From Aeromicrobium tamlense (GTDB taxonomy: Bacteria; Actinomycetota; Actinomycetes; Propionibacteriales; Nocardioidaceae): 64,000 bases of DNA. Below, in pieces: positions 34,165 through 43,441 of this stretch. Every line of letters begins with the position of its first letter. Positions within the stretch are counted from its first letter, which is position 1. The DNA is taken from NCBI RefSeq assembly GCF_013408555.1, contig NZ_JACBZN010000001.1, positions 806,001 to 870,000 on the forward strand, read 5' to 3'. The translations under genes were made by a program, and so were the position numbers. The notes under the pieces are model-generated. The model made no database searches, was not told the DNA's origin, and saw nothing but the letters and a program-made list of their open reading frames with translations.

Positions 34165-35916
34165 TCAGAGGCTCTCGCGCCAGCGGCTGGTGATCGGCAC
34201 GCGCCGGTCGCGACCGAAGTTGCGCTTGCTGATCTTCGGGCCCGGCGGGTACTGGCGCCGCTTGTACTCGGCACGGTCGACGAGCGTGATGACCTTCTCG
34301 ACGATCGCGGGGTCGAAGCCCTCGGCCACCACGTCGGCCGAGCCGAGGTCGCGCTCGACGTAGGCATCGAGGATGCCGTCGAGCACGGGGTAGGGCGGCA
34401 GGCTGTCCGAGTCGCGCTGGCCCGGGCGCAGCTCGGCCGAGGGCTCCTTGGAGATCGTGTTCGGCGGGATCGGGGGCGTCTGGCCCTGGGACTCGGCCCA
34501 GGCGTTGCGCCACTTCGCCAGCTCCCAGACGACGGTCTTGGGCACGTCCTTGATCGGCGCGTAGCCGCCCACGGCGTCGCCGTAGATCGTGGAGTAGCCG
34601 GTGGCCAGCTCGGACTTGTTGCCGCACGCCAGGACCAGGTGGTTCTCCTGGTTCGACAGGCCCATCCAGATCACCGCGCGGATGCGGGCCTGGAGGTTCT
34701 CCTCGGCGATCCCGTCGAGGCTGAGCGCGTCCTGGTAGGCGTCGAAGATCGGCGCGATCGCGATCGTGCGCAGGTCGAGGCCGGTGCGCTCGGCTTGGTC
34801 GGCGGCGTCGGAGCGCGAGTGCTCGGTGGACCATTCGCTGGGGTTGGAGACGCCGAAGACCCGCTCGGGTCCGAGAGCGTCGCACGCGATCGCGGCGACG
34901 AGCGTGGAGTCGATGCCGCCGGACATGCCGAGCAGCACCGACGTGAAGCCGTTCTTCTCGACGTAGTCGCGCAGGCCCAGGACGATCGCCTGCCAACGCT
35001 CGCCGAGGTCGTCCCATCGCTCGGCGACGCTGCCGCTCACGGGCTCGTAGGCGGGCAGAGGCTCGCTGCTGATGACGGTGCGCTCGACCAGCAGGCCCTC
35101 GAACCGGGTGCCGGGCTCGGGCATGGCGGCGGTGGCGGCCTGCAGGTCGAGGTCGGCGATCAGCAGCTCGCTCTCGAACTGCCTCGCACGGGCGACGACC
35201 TCGCCGCGGGAGTCGACCACGAGCGAGTCGCCGTCGAAGACCAGCTCGTCCTGGCCGCCGACGAGGTTGGCGTAGGCCAGGGCGCACTCGCCCTCGCGGG
35301 CGCGGCGGGCACACAGGTCGAGCCGCTCGTCGTCCTTCGCGGCCTCGTACGGCGAGCCGTTCAGCACGACCAGCAGGCCGGCCTCGGCGTGCTTGGCCGC
35401 CTGGGACGGTCCGTCCTGCCAGATGTCCTCGCAGATCGCGATGGCGATGTCGACGCCGTGCACCTGGATGATCTGAGTGCGGTCGCCGGCCACGAAGTGG
35501 CGGAACTCGTCGAACACGCCGTAGTTGGGCAGGTGGTGCTTGTCGTAGCGGGTCACGACCTCGCCGCCGGTGAGGACCGAGGCGGAGTTGACCGGAGCGT
35601 TCTTCGGCACGCCCAGCCGATCCTCCACGTGGGTCGCGCGGTCGAGGTGGCCGACGATGACGACGAGGTCGCCCAGGCCCTCCTGTGCGAGGCGCTCGGC
35701 CAGCGTGGCGACGGCAGCCTGCGAGCGCTCGATGAACGACTTGCGGTAGGCGAGGTCCTCGATCGGGTAGCCGGTCAGCACCATCTCGGGGGTGACCAGC
35801 ACGTGCGCCCCGGCGGCGTGCGCGTCGCGCGCGTGCTGCAGGACGAGCTCGAGGTTGCCGTCGACGTCTCCGACGACGGCGTTGACCTGGGCGAGGGCGA
35901 GACGAAGGTGGGGCAC
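34165..35916 (-). CDS. nadE: Glutamine-dependent NAD+ synthetase
   Basis: 583 residues with two domains. The N-terminal nitrilase-like glutaminase domain has TPEMVLTGYP (catalytic Glu), DKHHLPNYGVFDE (Lys) and AICEDIWQDG (Cys). The C-terminal synthetase has the ATP-binding LGMSGGIDSTLVAAIA, SNPSEWSTEHSRSDA and the CGNKSELATGY motif. It converts nicotinic-acid adenine dinucleotide to NAD+. Start GTG 35916 with TAGGCT 7 nt upstream on this strand. It is divergent from glnA, linking two glutamine-related genes in one intergenic region of 88 bp. Confidence 0.97.
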   Translation of the reverse strand: MPHLRLALAQVNAVVGDVDGNLELVLQHARDAHAAGAHVLVTPEMVLTGYPIEDLAYRKSFIERSQAAVATLAERLAQEGLGDLVVIVGHLDRATHVEDRLGVPKNAPVNSASVLTGGEVVTRYDKHHLPNYGVFDEFRHFVAGDRTQIIQVHGVDIAIAICEDIWQDGPSQAAKHAEAGLLVVLNGSPYEAAKDDERLDLCARRAREGECALAYANLVGGQDELVFDGDSLVVDSRGEVVARARQFESELLIADLDLQAATAAMPEPGTRFEGLLVERTVISSEPLPAYEPVSGSVAERWDDLGERWQAIVLGLRDYVEKNGFTSVLLGMSGGIDSTLVAAIACDALGPERVFGVSNPSEWSTEHSRSDAADQAERTGLDLRTIAIAPIFDAYQDALSLDGIAEENLQARIRAVIWMGLSNQENHLVLACGNKSELATGYSTIYGDAVGGYAPIKDVPKTVVWELAKWRNAWAESQGQTPPIPPNTISKEPSAELRPGQRDSDSLPPYPVLDGILDAYVERDLGSADVVAEGFDPAIVEKVITLVDRAEYKRRQYPPGPKISKRNFGRDRRVPITSRWRESL

Positions 35917-36004
35917 GACTCCCAGCCTAGGGCGTCCGACGGACGTGAGCCGGGTGACGGAAACCGCGACACGGACCGCGCGACGGCGGCCCTACACTGA
36001 CCGC

Positions 36005-37342
36005 ATGGGTAAGCAGGAGGACTTCGTCCTACGCGCGATCGAGGAGCGGGACGTCCGCTTCGTCCGGCTCTGGTTCACCGACGTGCTCGGCTCGTTGAAG
36101 TCGGTGGCGATCGCCCCGACCGAGCTCGAGGGCGCGTTCGAGGAGGGCATCGGCTTCGACGGCTCGGCCATCGAGGGCTTCGCCCGCGTGCACGAGGCCG
36201 ACATGCTGGCCAAGCCGGACCCGTCGACGTTCCAGATCCTGCCGTGGCGCGGCGAGACGCCCGCGACGGCGCGCATGTTCTGCGACATCGCGATGCCCGA
36301 CGGCAGCCCCTCGTACGCCGACCCGCGCTACGTGCTCAAGCGGGCGCTGGCGAAGGCGGCCGACTCGGGCTTCACCTTCTACACGCACCCCGAGATCGAG
36401 TTCTTCGTCTTCAAGAGCAAGCCCGAGCCCGGCACGCGCCCCGTCGCGGTCGACGACAGCGGCTACTTCGACCACACGGCCCAGGGCGCCAGCCAGGACT
36501 TCCGCCGCGAGGTCATCACGATGCTCGAGGCGATGGGCATCTCGGTCGAGTTCAGCCACCACGAGGGCGGCCCGGGCCAGCAGGAGATCGACCTGCGCTA
36601 CGCCGACGCGCTGTCGATGGCCGACAACATCATGACCTTCCGCACGATCGTCCGCGAGGTCGCGCTGAGCCAGGGCAAGTGGGCGTCCTTCATGCCCAAG
36701 CCGTTCACCGACCACCCGGGCTCGGGCATGCACACGCACGTGTCGCTGTTCGAGGGTGACGAGAACGTCTTCTACGAGGCGGGCGCCGAGTACCAGCTGA
36801 GCAAGACCGGCCGCGCATTCATCGCCGGCATCCTCGAGCACACGCCCGAGATCACCGCCGTGACCAACCAGTGGGTGAACTCCTACAAGCGCCTCGCGTG
36901 GGGCGGCGAGGCCCCGAACTACGTCTGCTGGGGCCACAACAACCGCTCGGCCCTGGTGCGGGTGCCGATGTACAAGCCGCACAAGTCGGGCTCGGCCCGC
37001 GTCGAGCTGCGCGCCCCCGACTCGGCCTGCAACCCCTACCTGGCCTACGCGCTCATCCTCGCCGCCGGCCTCAAGGGCATCGAGAACGGCTACGAGCTGC
37101 CGCCGGAGGCCGAGGACGACGTCTGGTCGCTCAGCGAGAACGAGCGGCGTGCGATGGGCATCGCCCCGCTCCCGCGCAACCTCGACGAGGCGATCCGCAC
37201 CATGGAGACCAGCGAGCTCGTCGCCGAGACGCTGGGCGAGCACGTCTTCGACTTCTTCCTGCGCAACAAGCGCGCGGAGTGGCAGGACTACCGCTCGCAG
37301 GTGACCCAGTTCGAGATCGACCGGCTGATGCCGGTCCTGTGA
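36005..37342 (+). CDS. glnA2: Glutamine synthetase type I, GlnA2-like (alpha type)
   Basis: 445 residues. Glutamine synthetase signatures are seen: FDGSAIEGFARVHEADM, THPEIEFFVF, HHEGGPGQQEIDLRY, KPFTDHPGSGMHTHVS and the NRSALVRVP segment. The segment that in beta-type enzymes carries the adenylylated Tyr reads EDDVWSLSENERRAMG here, with no Tyr, so this is an unadenylylated alpha-type enzyme like M. tuberculosis GlnA2 (Rv2222c). It sits four bases before glnE, as in M. tuberculosis. TACACT lies 6 nt before ATG 36005. Confidence 0.95.
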   Translation: MGKQEDFVLRAIEERDVRFVRLWFTDVLGSLKSVAIAPTELEGAFEEGIGFDGSAIEGFARVHEADMLAKPDPSTFQILPWRGETPATARMFCDIAMPDGSPSYADPRYVLKRALAKAADSGFTFYTHPEIEFFVFKSKPEPGTRPVAVDDSGYFDHTAQGASQDFRREVITMLEAMGISVEFSHHEGGPGQQEIDLRYADALSMADNIMTFRTIVREVALSQGKWASFMPKPFTDHPGSGMHTHVSLFEGDENVFYEAGAEYQLSKTGRAFIAGILEHTPEITAVTNQWVNSYKRLAWGGEAPNYVCWGHNNRSALVRVPMYKPHKSGSARVELRAPDSACNPYLAYALILAAGLKGIENGYELPPEAEDDVWSLSENERRAMGIAPLPRNLDEAIRTMETSELVAETLGEHVFDFFLRNKRAEWQDYRSQVTQFEIDRLMPVL

Positions 37343-37346
37343 GCGC

Positions 37347-40238
37347 GTGACCCGCACCCGCTTCTCCGACCCCGAGACCGCCGCCGCGAACCTGGCGCGG
37401 CTCGGCGAGATCTCGTCCGACTTCGTCGACCAGATCGTGGCGGTGGCCGACCCCGACGGCGCGCTCGCGTCGCTCGTGGCGATCGCCGAGACCGACGAGG
37501 GTCCCGCGCTCGTCGCCGCGATGGAGGAGGACGCCGTCCTGCGCCAGCGCACCCTGATCGTGCTGGGCACCAGCCGGGCGATCGGTGAGTTCTGGCGTCG
37601 GCACCCCGAGTACGTGCGCGACCTCGTGGGGGAGCGGCTGCTCGAGCGGCCCGCCACCGAGCAGGAGTACCGCGACTGGCTGGCCGACGTGGACGACCCC
37701 GACGCGCTGCGCGTGGGCTACCACCGCGAGCTCGCCGCGATCGCCGCGCGCGACCTCAACGCCCACACCACGTTCGCGCAGTCGTCGGCCGAGCTCTCCG
37801 ACCTCGCGGTCGCCACGCTCGGCGCCGCCCTGCGGATCGCGGCGGACGAGGAGGACGACTCGGATCTCGTGCGCCTCGCCGTCATCGCGATGGGCAAGAC
37901 GGGCGGCCACGAGCTCAACTACGTGAGCGACGTCGACGTCATCTACGTCCACGAGCCCGTCGCGGGCGCCGACGAGCAGCGGGCCGCGGCCGCCGCCACC
38001 CGCATGGCCTCCGCGATCATCCGGATCTGCGGCGACCACACGGCCGAGGGCACGATCTGGGAGGTCGACCCGAACCTGCGCCCCGAGGGCAAGCAGGGGC
38101 CGCTCACCCGCACGCTGGCCAGCCACGTGGCCTACTACGACCGCTGGGCGGTCACGTGGGAGTTCCAGGCGCTGCTGAAGGCGCGCTACGCCGCGGGCGA
38201 CCGCGAGCTCGCCGACGCCTACCTCGAGGCCCTGCGGCCGCTGGTCTGGAAGGCCGCCGAGCGCGAGGACTTCGTGCCCGAGGTCCGCCGCATGCGCCGC
38301 CGCGTCATCGAGAACATCCCGGCGGCCCACCGCGACCGCCAGCTCAAGCTCGGCAGCGGCGGCCTGCGCGACGTCGAGTTCGCGGTCCAGCTGCTCCAGC
38401 TCGTGCACGGGCGCGTCGACGAGAACATCCGCAGCTCCAACACGCTCGAGGCGCTGCGTGCGCTCACCGATCGCGGCTACGTCGGACGGCGCGACGGCTC
38501 GGCCCTGGAGGAGGCGTACGAGTTCCTCCGTGCCCTCGAGCACCGCATGCAGCTGTTCCGGCTGCGGCGCACGCACCTGGTGCCCGAGGACCTCGACGAC
38601 CTGCGCCGCATCGGCCGCAGCATGGGCTTCACGACGAACCCGGCCGACAACCTGGTCAAGGAGTGGCAGGCGCACCGGCGCATCGTCAGCCGGCTGCACG
38701 AGAAGATCTTCTACCGCCCGCTGCTCGAGGCGGTCGCCTCGCTGCCCGAGGACCGGCTGCGGCTCAGCACGCAGGCGGCCGAGGACCGGCTCGCCGCGCT
38801 CGGCTACAGCGACCCGAAGGGCGCGATGGCCCACATCGGCGCGCTCACCTCCGGGGTCACCCGCCGCGCCGTGATCCACCGGTCGCTGCTGCCGGCGATG
38901 CTGTCGTGGTTCGCCGAGTCGCCGCAGCCCGACGCCGCGCTGCTGGCGTTCCGGCAGATCTCCGAGGAGCTCGGCGACTCGCCCTGGTACCTGCGCAAGC
39001 TGCGAGACGAGGGCACCGGCGCGCAGCAGTTCGCGCACATGCTGGCCTCCAGCACGTACGTCACCGACCTCATCCGCCGCGCGCCCGACGCCGTGGCGCT
39101 GCTCGGTGACGACGCGGCGCTCGTGCCGCGCGACCTCGACCGCCTCGACACCGAGATGACGTTGGCGGCGAAGCGCCACCAGATCCCCGAGGGCGCCGTG
39201 CGCGCCGTCCGGCGGATCCGGCGTCGCGAGCTGTCGCGCGTGGCGATGTCCGACGTGCTGGGCCGTCTCGACGTCACCGAGGTGGGGGAGGCGTTGACCG
39301 CGATCAACACCGCCACGATCTCGGCCACGCTCGCCACCGCCGAGGCCGCCTGGACCCTCGAGAACGACCGTCCGCTGCCCACCCGCAACGCGATCGTCCT
39401 CATGGGGCGCCTCGGCGGCCACGAGGCCGGCTACGGCTCCGACGCCGACGTCATGTTCGTGCACGACCCCGTCGAGGGCGCCGATGTCGACGAGGCCAAG
39501 GCGTGCGCGCTGTGGATCGCCCAGCTGATCCGTCAGATGCTCGGCGCCGCCGGCGCCGACCCGGCCCTGGAGATCGACGCCGGGCTGCGACCCGAGGGCA
39601 AGAACGGGCCGCTCGTGCGCACGTTCGAGGCGTACGCGGCCTATTACGCGAAGTGGTCGGACACGTGGGAGGCCCAGGCGCTGCTGCGTGCCGAGGCCGC
39701 CGTGGGCGACCCCGACCTGTGCACGCGCTTCACCGAGCTCATCGACCCGCTCCGCTATCCCGAGGGCGGCCTCTCGGCCTCGCAGGAGCGCGACATCCGC
39801 CGGATCAAGGCGCGCGTCGACTCCGAGCGGCTCCCGCGCGGGGCGAACCCGAACACGCACCTCAAGCTCGGCCGCGGCGGCCTGGCCGACGTCGAGTGGA
39901 CGATCCAGCTGCTCCAGATGCAGCACGCGCACCGCGTTCCGGCGCTGCGGACCACCCGCACGATCGAGGCGCTCGAGGCGGCCGCGGACGCCGAGATCCT
40001 CTCGGCCGACGACGCCCAGGCGCTGATCGACTCGTGGCGGCTCGTCACCCGCATCCGCAACGGCGTGGTGCTGTGGCGCGCCAAGCCCGCCGAGTCGATG
40101 GTCGAGACGGCCGCCGACCGCACCGGGCTCGCCCACATCCTCGGCATCGGGCAGGACCACACCGAGGAGATGGTCAACGACTACATGCGGATCACCCGCC
40201 GGGCCCGCCAGGTCGTGGAGCGCGTCTTCTACGAGTGA
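37347..40238 (+). CDS. glnE: Bifunctional glutamine-synthetase adenylyltransferase/deadenylylase
   Basis: 963 residues. Two nucleotidyltransferase-like halves are seen, each with a glycine/aspartate motif: MGKTGGHELNYVSDVDVIYV (about 184-203, deadenylylase half) and MGRLGGHEAGYGSDADVMFV (about 686-705, adenylylase half). Each is followed by KLGSGGLRDVEFAVQLLQ or KLGRGGLADVEWTIQLLQ. It adds or removes AMP on the beta-type glutamine synthetase GlnA1, which is not in this window. GTG 37347 directly follows glnA2, so the two are co-transcribed. Confidence 0.96.
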   Translation: MTRTRFSDPETAAANLARLGEISSDFVDQIVAVADPDGALASLVAIAETDEGPALVAAMEEDAVLRQRTLIVLGTSRAIGEFWRRHPEYVRDLVGERLLERPATEQEYRDWLADVDDPDALRVGYHRELAAIAARDLNAHTTFAQSSAELSDLAVATLGAALRIAADEEDDSDLVRLAVIAMGKTGGHELNYVSDVDVIYVHEPVAGADEQRAAAAATRMASAIIRICGDHTAEGTIWEVDPNLRPEGKQGPLTRTLASHVAYYDRWAVTWEFQALLKARYAAGDRELADAYLEALRPLVWKAAEREDFVPEVRRMRRRVIENIPAAHRDRQLKLGSGGLRDVEFAVQLLQLVHGRVDENIRSSNTLEALRALTDRGYVGRRDGSALEEAYEFLRALEHRMQLFRLRRTHLVPEDLDDLRRIGRSMGFTTNPADNLVKEWQAHRRIVSRLHEKIFYRPLLEAVASLPEDRLRLSTQAAEDRLAALGYSDPKGAMAHIGALTSGVTRRAVIHRSLLPAMLSWFAESPQPDAALLAFRQISEELGDSPWYLRKLRDEGTGAQQFAHMLASSTYVTDLIRRAPDAVALLGDDAALVPRDLDRLDTEMTLAAKRHQIPEGAVRAVRRIRRRELSRVAMSDVLGRLDVTEVGEALTAINTATISATLATAEAAWTLENDRPLPTRNAIVLMGRLGGHEAGYGSDADVMFVHDPVEGADVDEAKACALWIAQLIRQMLGAAGADPALEIDAGLRPEGKNGPLVRTFEAYAAYYAKWSDTWEAQALLRAEAAVGDPDLCTRFTELIDPLRYPEGGLSASQERDIRRIKARVDSERLPRGANPNTHLKLGRGGLADVEWTIQLLQMQHAHRVPALRTTRTIEALEAAADAEILSADDAQALIDSWRLVTRIRNGVVLWRAKPAESMVETAADRTGLAHILGIGQDHTEEMVNDYMRITRRARQVVERVFYE

Positions 40239-40292
40239 GGGCCGCCGCGTCTCGATGCGGGGGAGCGGGAGTCCGCGGGTTAGCCTGAGCGC

Positions 40293-41189
40293 ATGCTCGC
40301 GCGACTGCTGCTTCCCCTCGTCCTGGCCGTGGGCCTGCTCTCGGCGGCGCCCGCCCAGGCGGCCGGCCCCACGCCCGTGGCCCCTGCGGCCGTCGCGCCC
40401 ACCTCGCAGCCGGCGCCGCAGCGGATCGTGGTGCTCGAGAACCCGAAGGTGAAGGGCACCCACCGGTTCGGCAAGACGCTGACGCGGTCGGTCGGCCGCT
40501 ACTCGGTCGGCGGGTTGAAGATCCGCACCCAGTGGCTGCGCAACGGCAAGCCCATCAAGGGCGCCAACCGGTGGAAGTACCGGCTCAAGGCCCAGGACGT
40601 CGGCAGCACCCTGCGCGTGCGGGTCACCGTGAGCCGCCCCGGCTACACGACCGTCTCGAGGCGCTCGCCGTGGCGCAAGGTCAAGCACGTGCGCGACGTG
40701 CGACGCACCGTGAAGTACTCGATCGTCACGAACGGCAAGATGACCACGAGTGTGAAGACCTTCAAGCGCCAGGTCGCCGAGATCCTCGACGACCCGCGCG
40801 GCTGGCGGGCCGCCGGCATCCGGTTCAAGCGCGTGAAGTCCGGCGGCTCCATGACGATCGTGCTGGCGCAGGCGTCGCGCGTGCCCACCTACTCGAGCGC
40901 GTGCTCGTCCACGTGGAGCTGCCGCGTCGGCCGCCACGTCATCATCAACCAGGAGCGCTGGAAGCACGCGTCGCCGGCGTGGAACGCCGCCAAGGGCACC
41001 ACGCTGCTGGGCTACCGCCACATGGTGGTCAACCACGAGACCGGGCACTGGCTCGGCTGGCACCACAAGTCGTGCGGCGGCAAGGGCCAGAAGGCGCCCG
41101 TCATGATGCAGCAGTCGAAGGGACGGGGCGGCTGCACGTTCAACCCGTGGCCGAAGCCCTCGGAGCGCAACGTGCCCCGGTACCGCTAG
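40293..41189 (+). CDS. Secreted DUF3152 protein with metzincin-type zinc site
   Basis: 298 residues. Signal peptide LLLPLVLAVGLLSAAPAQA; then a Pro/Ala linker; then a small beta domain with TQWLRNGKPIKGANRWKYRL, as in bacterial surface repeat domains. The C-terminal domain (about 150-298) holds NHETGHWLGWHH, a complete HExxHxxGxxH zinc site, followed by VMMQQS, a possible Met-turn. This suggests an active extracellular protease, although DUF3152 proteins have no proven activity that I know of. Cys pairs nearby would form disulfides. TAGCCT 6 nt before ATG 40293. Confidence 0.85.
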   Translation: MLARLLLPLVLAVGLLSAAPAQAAGPTPVAPAAVAPTSQPAPQRIVVLENPKVKGTHRFGKTLTRSVGRYSVGGLKIRTQWLRNGKPIKGANRWKYRLKAQDVGSTLRVRVTVSRPGYTTVSRRSPWRKVKHVRDVRRTVKYSIVTNGKMTTSVKTFKRQVAEILDDPRGWRAAGIRFKRVKSGGSMTIVLAQASRVPTYSSACSSTWSCRVGRHVIINQERWKHASPAWNAAKGTTLLGYRHMVVNHETGHWLGWHHKSCGGKGQKAPVMMQQSKGRGGCTFNPWPKPSERNVPRYR

Positions 41190-41202
41190 GGCACCGGGGC
41201 AC
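41172..41202. terminator. Hairpin overlapping the DUF3152 stop codon
   Basis: GTGCCCCGGT (41172-41181) pairs with ACCGGGGCAC (about 41193-41202). It covers the last codons and stop of the DUF3152 gene and lies between convergent genes. No T run follows, so a terminator role is likely but not certain. Confidence 0.55.
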
Positions 41203-41221
41203 GCAGGACGCGTCGGTCGGG

Positions 41222-41770
41222 TCAGCTCATGATCGATGCACAGGTCTCGTCGTCCTCGAAGGCCTTCTTGAGTCCCTCGTCGCTCGCGCTCAGCTCGGCC
41301 AGGGGACCTTCGTAGCTCGACGACTCCGCCAGTGACTCGCTGACCTGCAGCAGCGTGGCCTCCATCTGGTCGGCGTCGGCGGAGCTGGCGGACTTGAGGT
41401 TCTTGATGACGCCCTGGAGCGTCTTCGCGCCGGAGGCGAGGGACTCCTTCGCCTGGTCGAACGAGGCGGGATCGACCTCGGGCGGAGCGCCCGCGTCGTC
41501 GAGCACGGTGGCCTGGGCCTCGAGCCGGTCGCGCAGCGTGCGCAGGAACCCCACGATCGCCTCCTGCGATTCCGCGGCGGTGCCGCTGGTCGAGGGGGGC
41601 TCCACCGGGGCGGTGGTCGGCTCCAGCGCCTTGCACAGCGCCTGGACCCACTGCTGCTGAGGCGTCGCGGGCTTCGCCTTGGCCTCGGGCTCGTCGGCGG
41701 AGCCGGTGCACCCGCCGAGCACGAGTCCCATCGCCGCCCCGGCGAGGGCCACTCGGATCGTCCTGTTCAT
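41222..41770 (-). CDS. Lipoprotein of unknown function
   Basis: 182 residues. Lipobox VLGGC with Cys about 21, so the protein is anchored at the outer face of the membrane. Then a short Glu/Lys/Ala linker and a mostly helical domain with two further Cys (QALCKALEP and the C-terminal ETCASIMS) that could form one disulfide. I do not recognise a family. The GGAAGG ribosome-binding site stands before ATG 41770. It follows the repeat protein on the same strand by about 90 bp and may share its promoter. Confidence 0.75.
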   Translation of the reverse strand: MNRTIRVALAGAAMGLVLGGCTGSADEPEAKAKPATPQQQWVQALCKALEPTTAPVEPPSTSGTAAESQEAIVGFLRTLRDRLEAQATVLDDAGAPPEVDPASFDQAKESLASGAKTLQGVIKNLKSASSADADQMEATLLQVSESLAESSSYEGPLAELSASDEGLKKAFEDDETCASIMS

Positions 41771-41859
41771 GTCATGCCTTCCACGTCGGAACGAGGGAGG
41801 GCCCCACCGCGGCTGCGGCAGGACCCTCCCCGGGGTTCAGCTGGTGATGATCACGCTGC

Positions 41860-43326
41860 TCACGGGGCGAGCGTCGCGGTCAGCTTGTTGCCCGGACCCG
41901 AGGCGAAGATCGACAGGACGTCGTTCAGCAGGCCACAGCCCTGCAGCTTCGCGATCGAGTACGTGCTGGAGACCGAGCCGCCCTGGAGCGGATCGAAGCG
42001 GCCGTTGGACGCCAGCGTGATGTCGGACGGCTTGGACGTCTGGCACTTGCTGCCACCGCCCAGCTTCAGGCCGAACGACTTGATCGACGTGATCTGGATG
42101 TTGACCTTCGAGTTGGCGGTCAGCTGGCCGTTGGCCAGGTTGATGCCACCGGTGGTCTTGCCCACCGAGGTGAAGGCCAGGTCAGCGTCGACGGGCAGGA
42201 AGCCCAGCGCCTTCAGCTTCGCCTGGGTCTTGTCCAGCGTCAGGTCGGCGACGAACTGGCCCGTGGCGAGGTTGAAGTCGGCCGCGATCTTGCCGTTGAG
42301 CGGCGCCGTGCCGTTGCCGGCCTTGATGGTGGTGCTGCCCTTCAGCTTGAACGGCACCTTGATGACCGGGTCGCTCGTCGGCTGCGTCGTCGGCTGCGTC
42401 GTGGGCTCCGTGGTCGGCTGGGTGGTCGGCTCCGTGGTCGGCTCCGTCGTGGGCTCCGTGGTCGGCTGGGTGGTCGGCTCCGTGGTCGGCTCCGTCGTGG
42501 GCTCCGTGGTCGGCTCCGTCGTGGGCTCGGTGGTCGGCTCCGTGGTCGGCTCCGTCGTGGGCTCCGTGGTCGGCTCCGTCGTGGGCTCCGTCGTGGGCTC
42601 GGTGGTCGGCTCCGTCGTGGGCTCCGTGGTCGGCTCCGTGGTCGGCTCCGTGGTCGGCTCCGTCGTGGGCTCGGTGGTGGGCTCCGTCGTGGGCTCGGTC
42701 ACACCGATCGAGCCCAGCGCCAGGTCGGCGGGGCCGGTGCAGGAGAGGGTGGACGGGATCGTGGAGTTGTCCGCCTTGTAGATGGTTGCGGCGATGTTGA
42801 ACGTCGCCGGCATGCCCACGACCACCGAGTCGACCGCGTAGTCCGGGGTCGTGATCGGCGGCACGGTGCCGGTGGCGGGGATCAGCCACGGCTCGTTGGC
42901 GGTCTGGGGGATCGGCGTCCGCGGCGAGCCCAGGTTCGGGATCGCGACCGTGGTGGTCTGTCCACCCGTGGTCAGGGTGACGGCCGAGTCGGTCGACGAA
43001 CCCGCAGCCTCGCGGCCACCGAGCAGCAGCGCCGTGGACTGGCGCAGGAGCTCGGGCATGGTGAGGGTGATGTTGACCGGCGTCTCGGGGATCACCTGGC
43101 CGGGGGTCACCGTGTCGGGCACGACGGTCGAGGCGCGGACGCCGATGTCCTGGATGCCCAGGTTGAGGCCGCCGGCGACCACCTCACACTTGTAGAGGAA
43201 GTTCTTCTCCAACGTCACGTCCGCAGCGCTGGCGCTGGCGGCTCCGATCACACTGATGGCCCCGGCGCTCAGGGCTGCAGCTGCCCCTGTCGCCAGGACC
43301 TTTCCGGTCTTCGTCATCTTCTTCAC
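41860..43326 (-). CDS. Secreted protein with 27 Thr-Glu-Pro-Thr repeats
   Basis: 488 residues. Signal peptide with KKMTKTGKV and a hydrophobic Ala-rich core, cleavage near ASA-AD (residue about 35). Residues about 36-205 form a beta-type domain with one Cys pair (LYKCEV, LSCTGP); I tentatively compare it with DUF6801. Then come 27 repeats TEPT/TQPT (about 209-316), then a second domain of about 160 residues (FKLKGSTTIKAGNGTAPLNG ...) with another Cys pair (SKCQTS, QGCGLL). No sorting signal or membrane helix ends the protein, so it is released or non-covalently bound. AAGGA lies before GTG 43326; ATG 43317 is a possible second start. Confidence 0.8.
   Translation of the reverse strand: MKKMTKTGKVLATGAAAALSAGAISVIGAASASAADVTLEKNFLYKCEVVAGGLNLGIQDIGVRASTVVPDTVTPGQVIPETPVNITLTMPELLRQSTALLLGGREAAGSSTDSAVTLTTGGQTTTVAIPNLGSPRTPIPQTANEPWLIPATGTVPPITTPDYAVDSVVVGMPATFNIAATIYKADNSTIPSTLSCTGPADLALGSIGVTEPTTEPTTEPTTEPTTEPTTEPTTEPTTEPTTEPTTEPTTEPTTEPTTEPTTEPTTEPTTEPTTEPTTEPTTEPTTQPTTEPTTEPTTEPTTQPTTEPTTQPTTQPTSDPVIKVPFKLKGSTTIKAGNGTAPLNGKIAADFNLATGQFVADLTLDKTQAKLKALGFLPVDADLAFTSVGKTTGGINLANGQLTANSKVNIQITSIKSFGLKLGGGSKCQTSKPSDITLASNGRFDPLQGGSVSSTYSIAKLQGCGLLNDVLSIFASGPGNKLTATLAP
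42380..42703 (-). repeat. 27 tandem 12-bp units encoding Thr-Glu-Pro-Thr
   Basis: 324 bp of exact 12-base period. Most units encode TEPT; five have Gln in place of Glu, clustered at the C-terminal end of the tract. As read on the plus strand, the units are variants of GGCTCCGTGGTC and GGCTCCGTCGTG. Confidence 0.95.
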
Positions 43327-43412
43327 AAGGGTGTCCTTCTATGGGAGTTGAGCCGACCCGTCGAGAACGCGAGAGGTGCCCTCGGGAGAGACGGCTGTGA
43401 CAGACACCACAC

Positions 43413-43441
43413 AACCTAGAGCCACGAAAACGAAAGTGCAA
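43413..43441 (-). promoter_or_regulatory. Promoter of the repeat-protein gene
   Basis: On the minus strand, TTGCAC (43441-43436), 17 bp, then TAGGTT (43418-43413). Upstream is an unusually A/T-rich patch (43420-43480) that contains the palindrome AGTGATCACT (43459-43468). Transcription would begin about 80 nt before the GTG start. Confidence 0.7.

Noticed and set aside
37131..41711. A 1526-codon minus-strand frame across glnE and beyond
   Set aside because: High-GC antisense frame, Arg/Gly-rich with no recognisable domain. glnE and the DUF3152 gene on the other strand have clear motifs.
41774..42781. A plus-strand frame coding for about 27 Val-Gly-Ser-Val repeats
   Set aside because: It is the antisense reading of the Thr-Glu-Pro-Thr tract. 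The minus-strand frame has a signal peptide, promoter and two folded domains, so the plus frame is a shadow.
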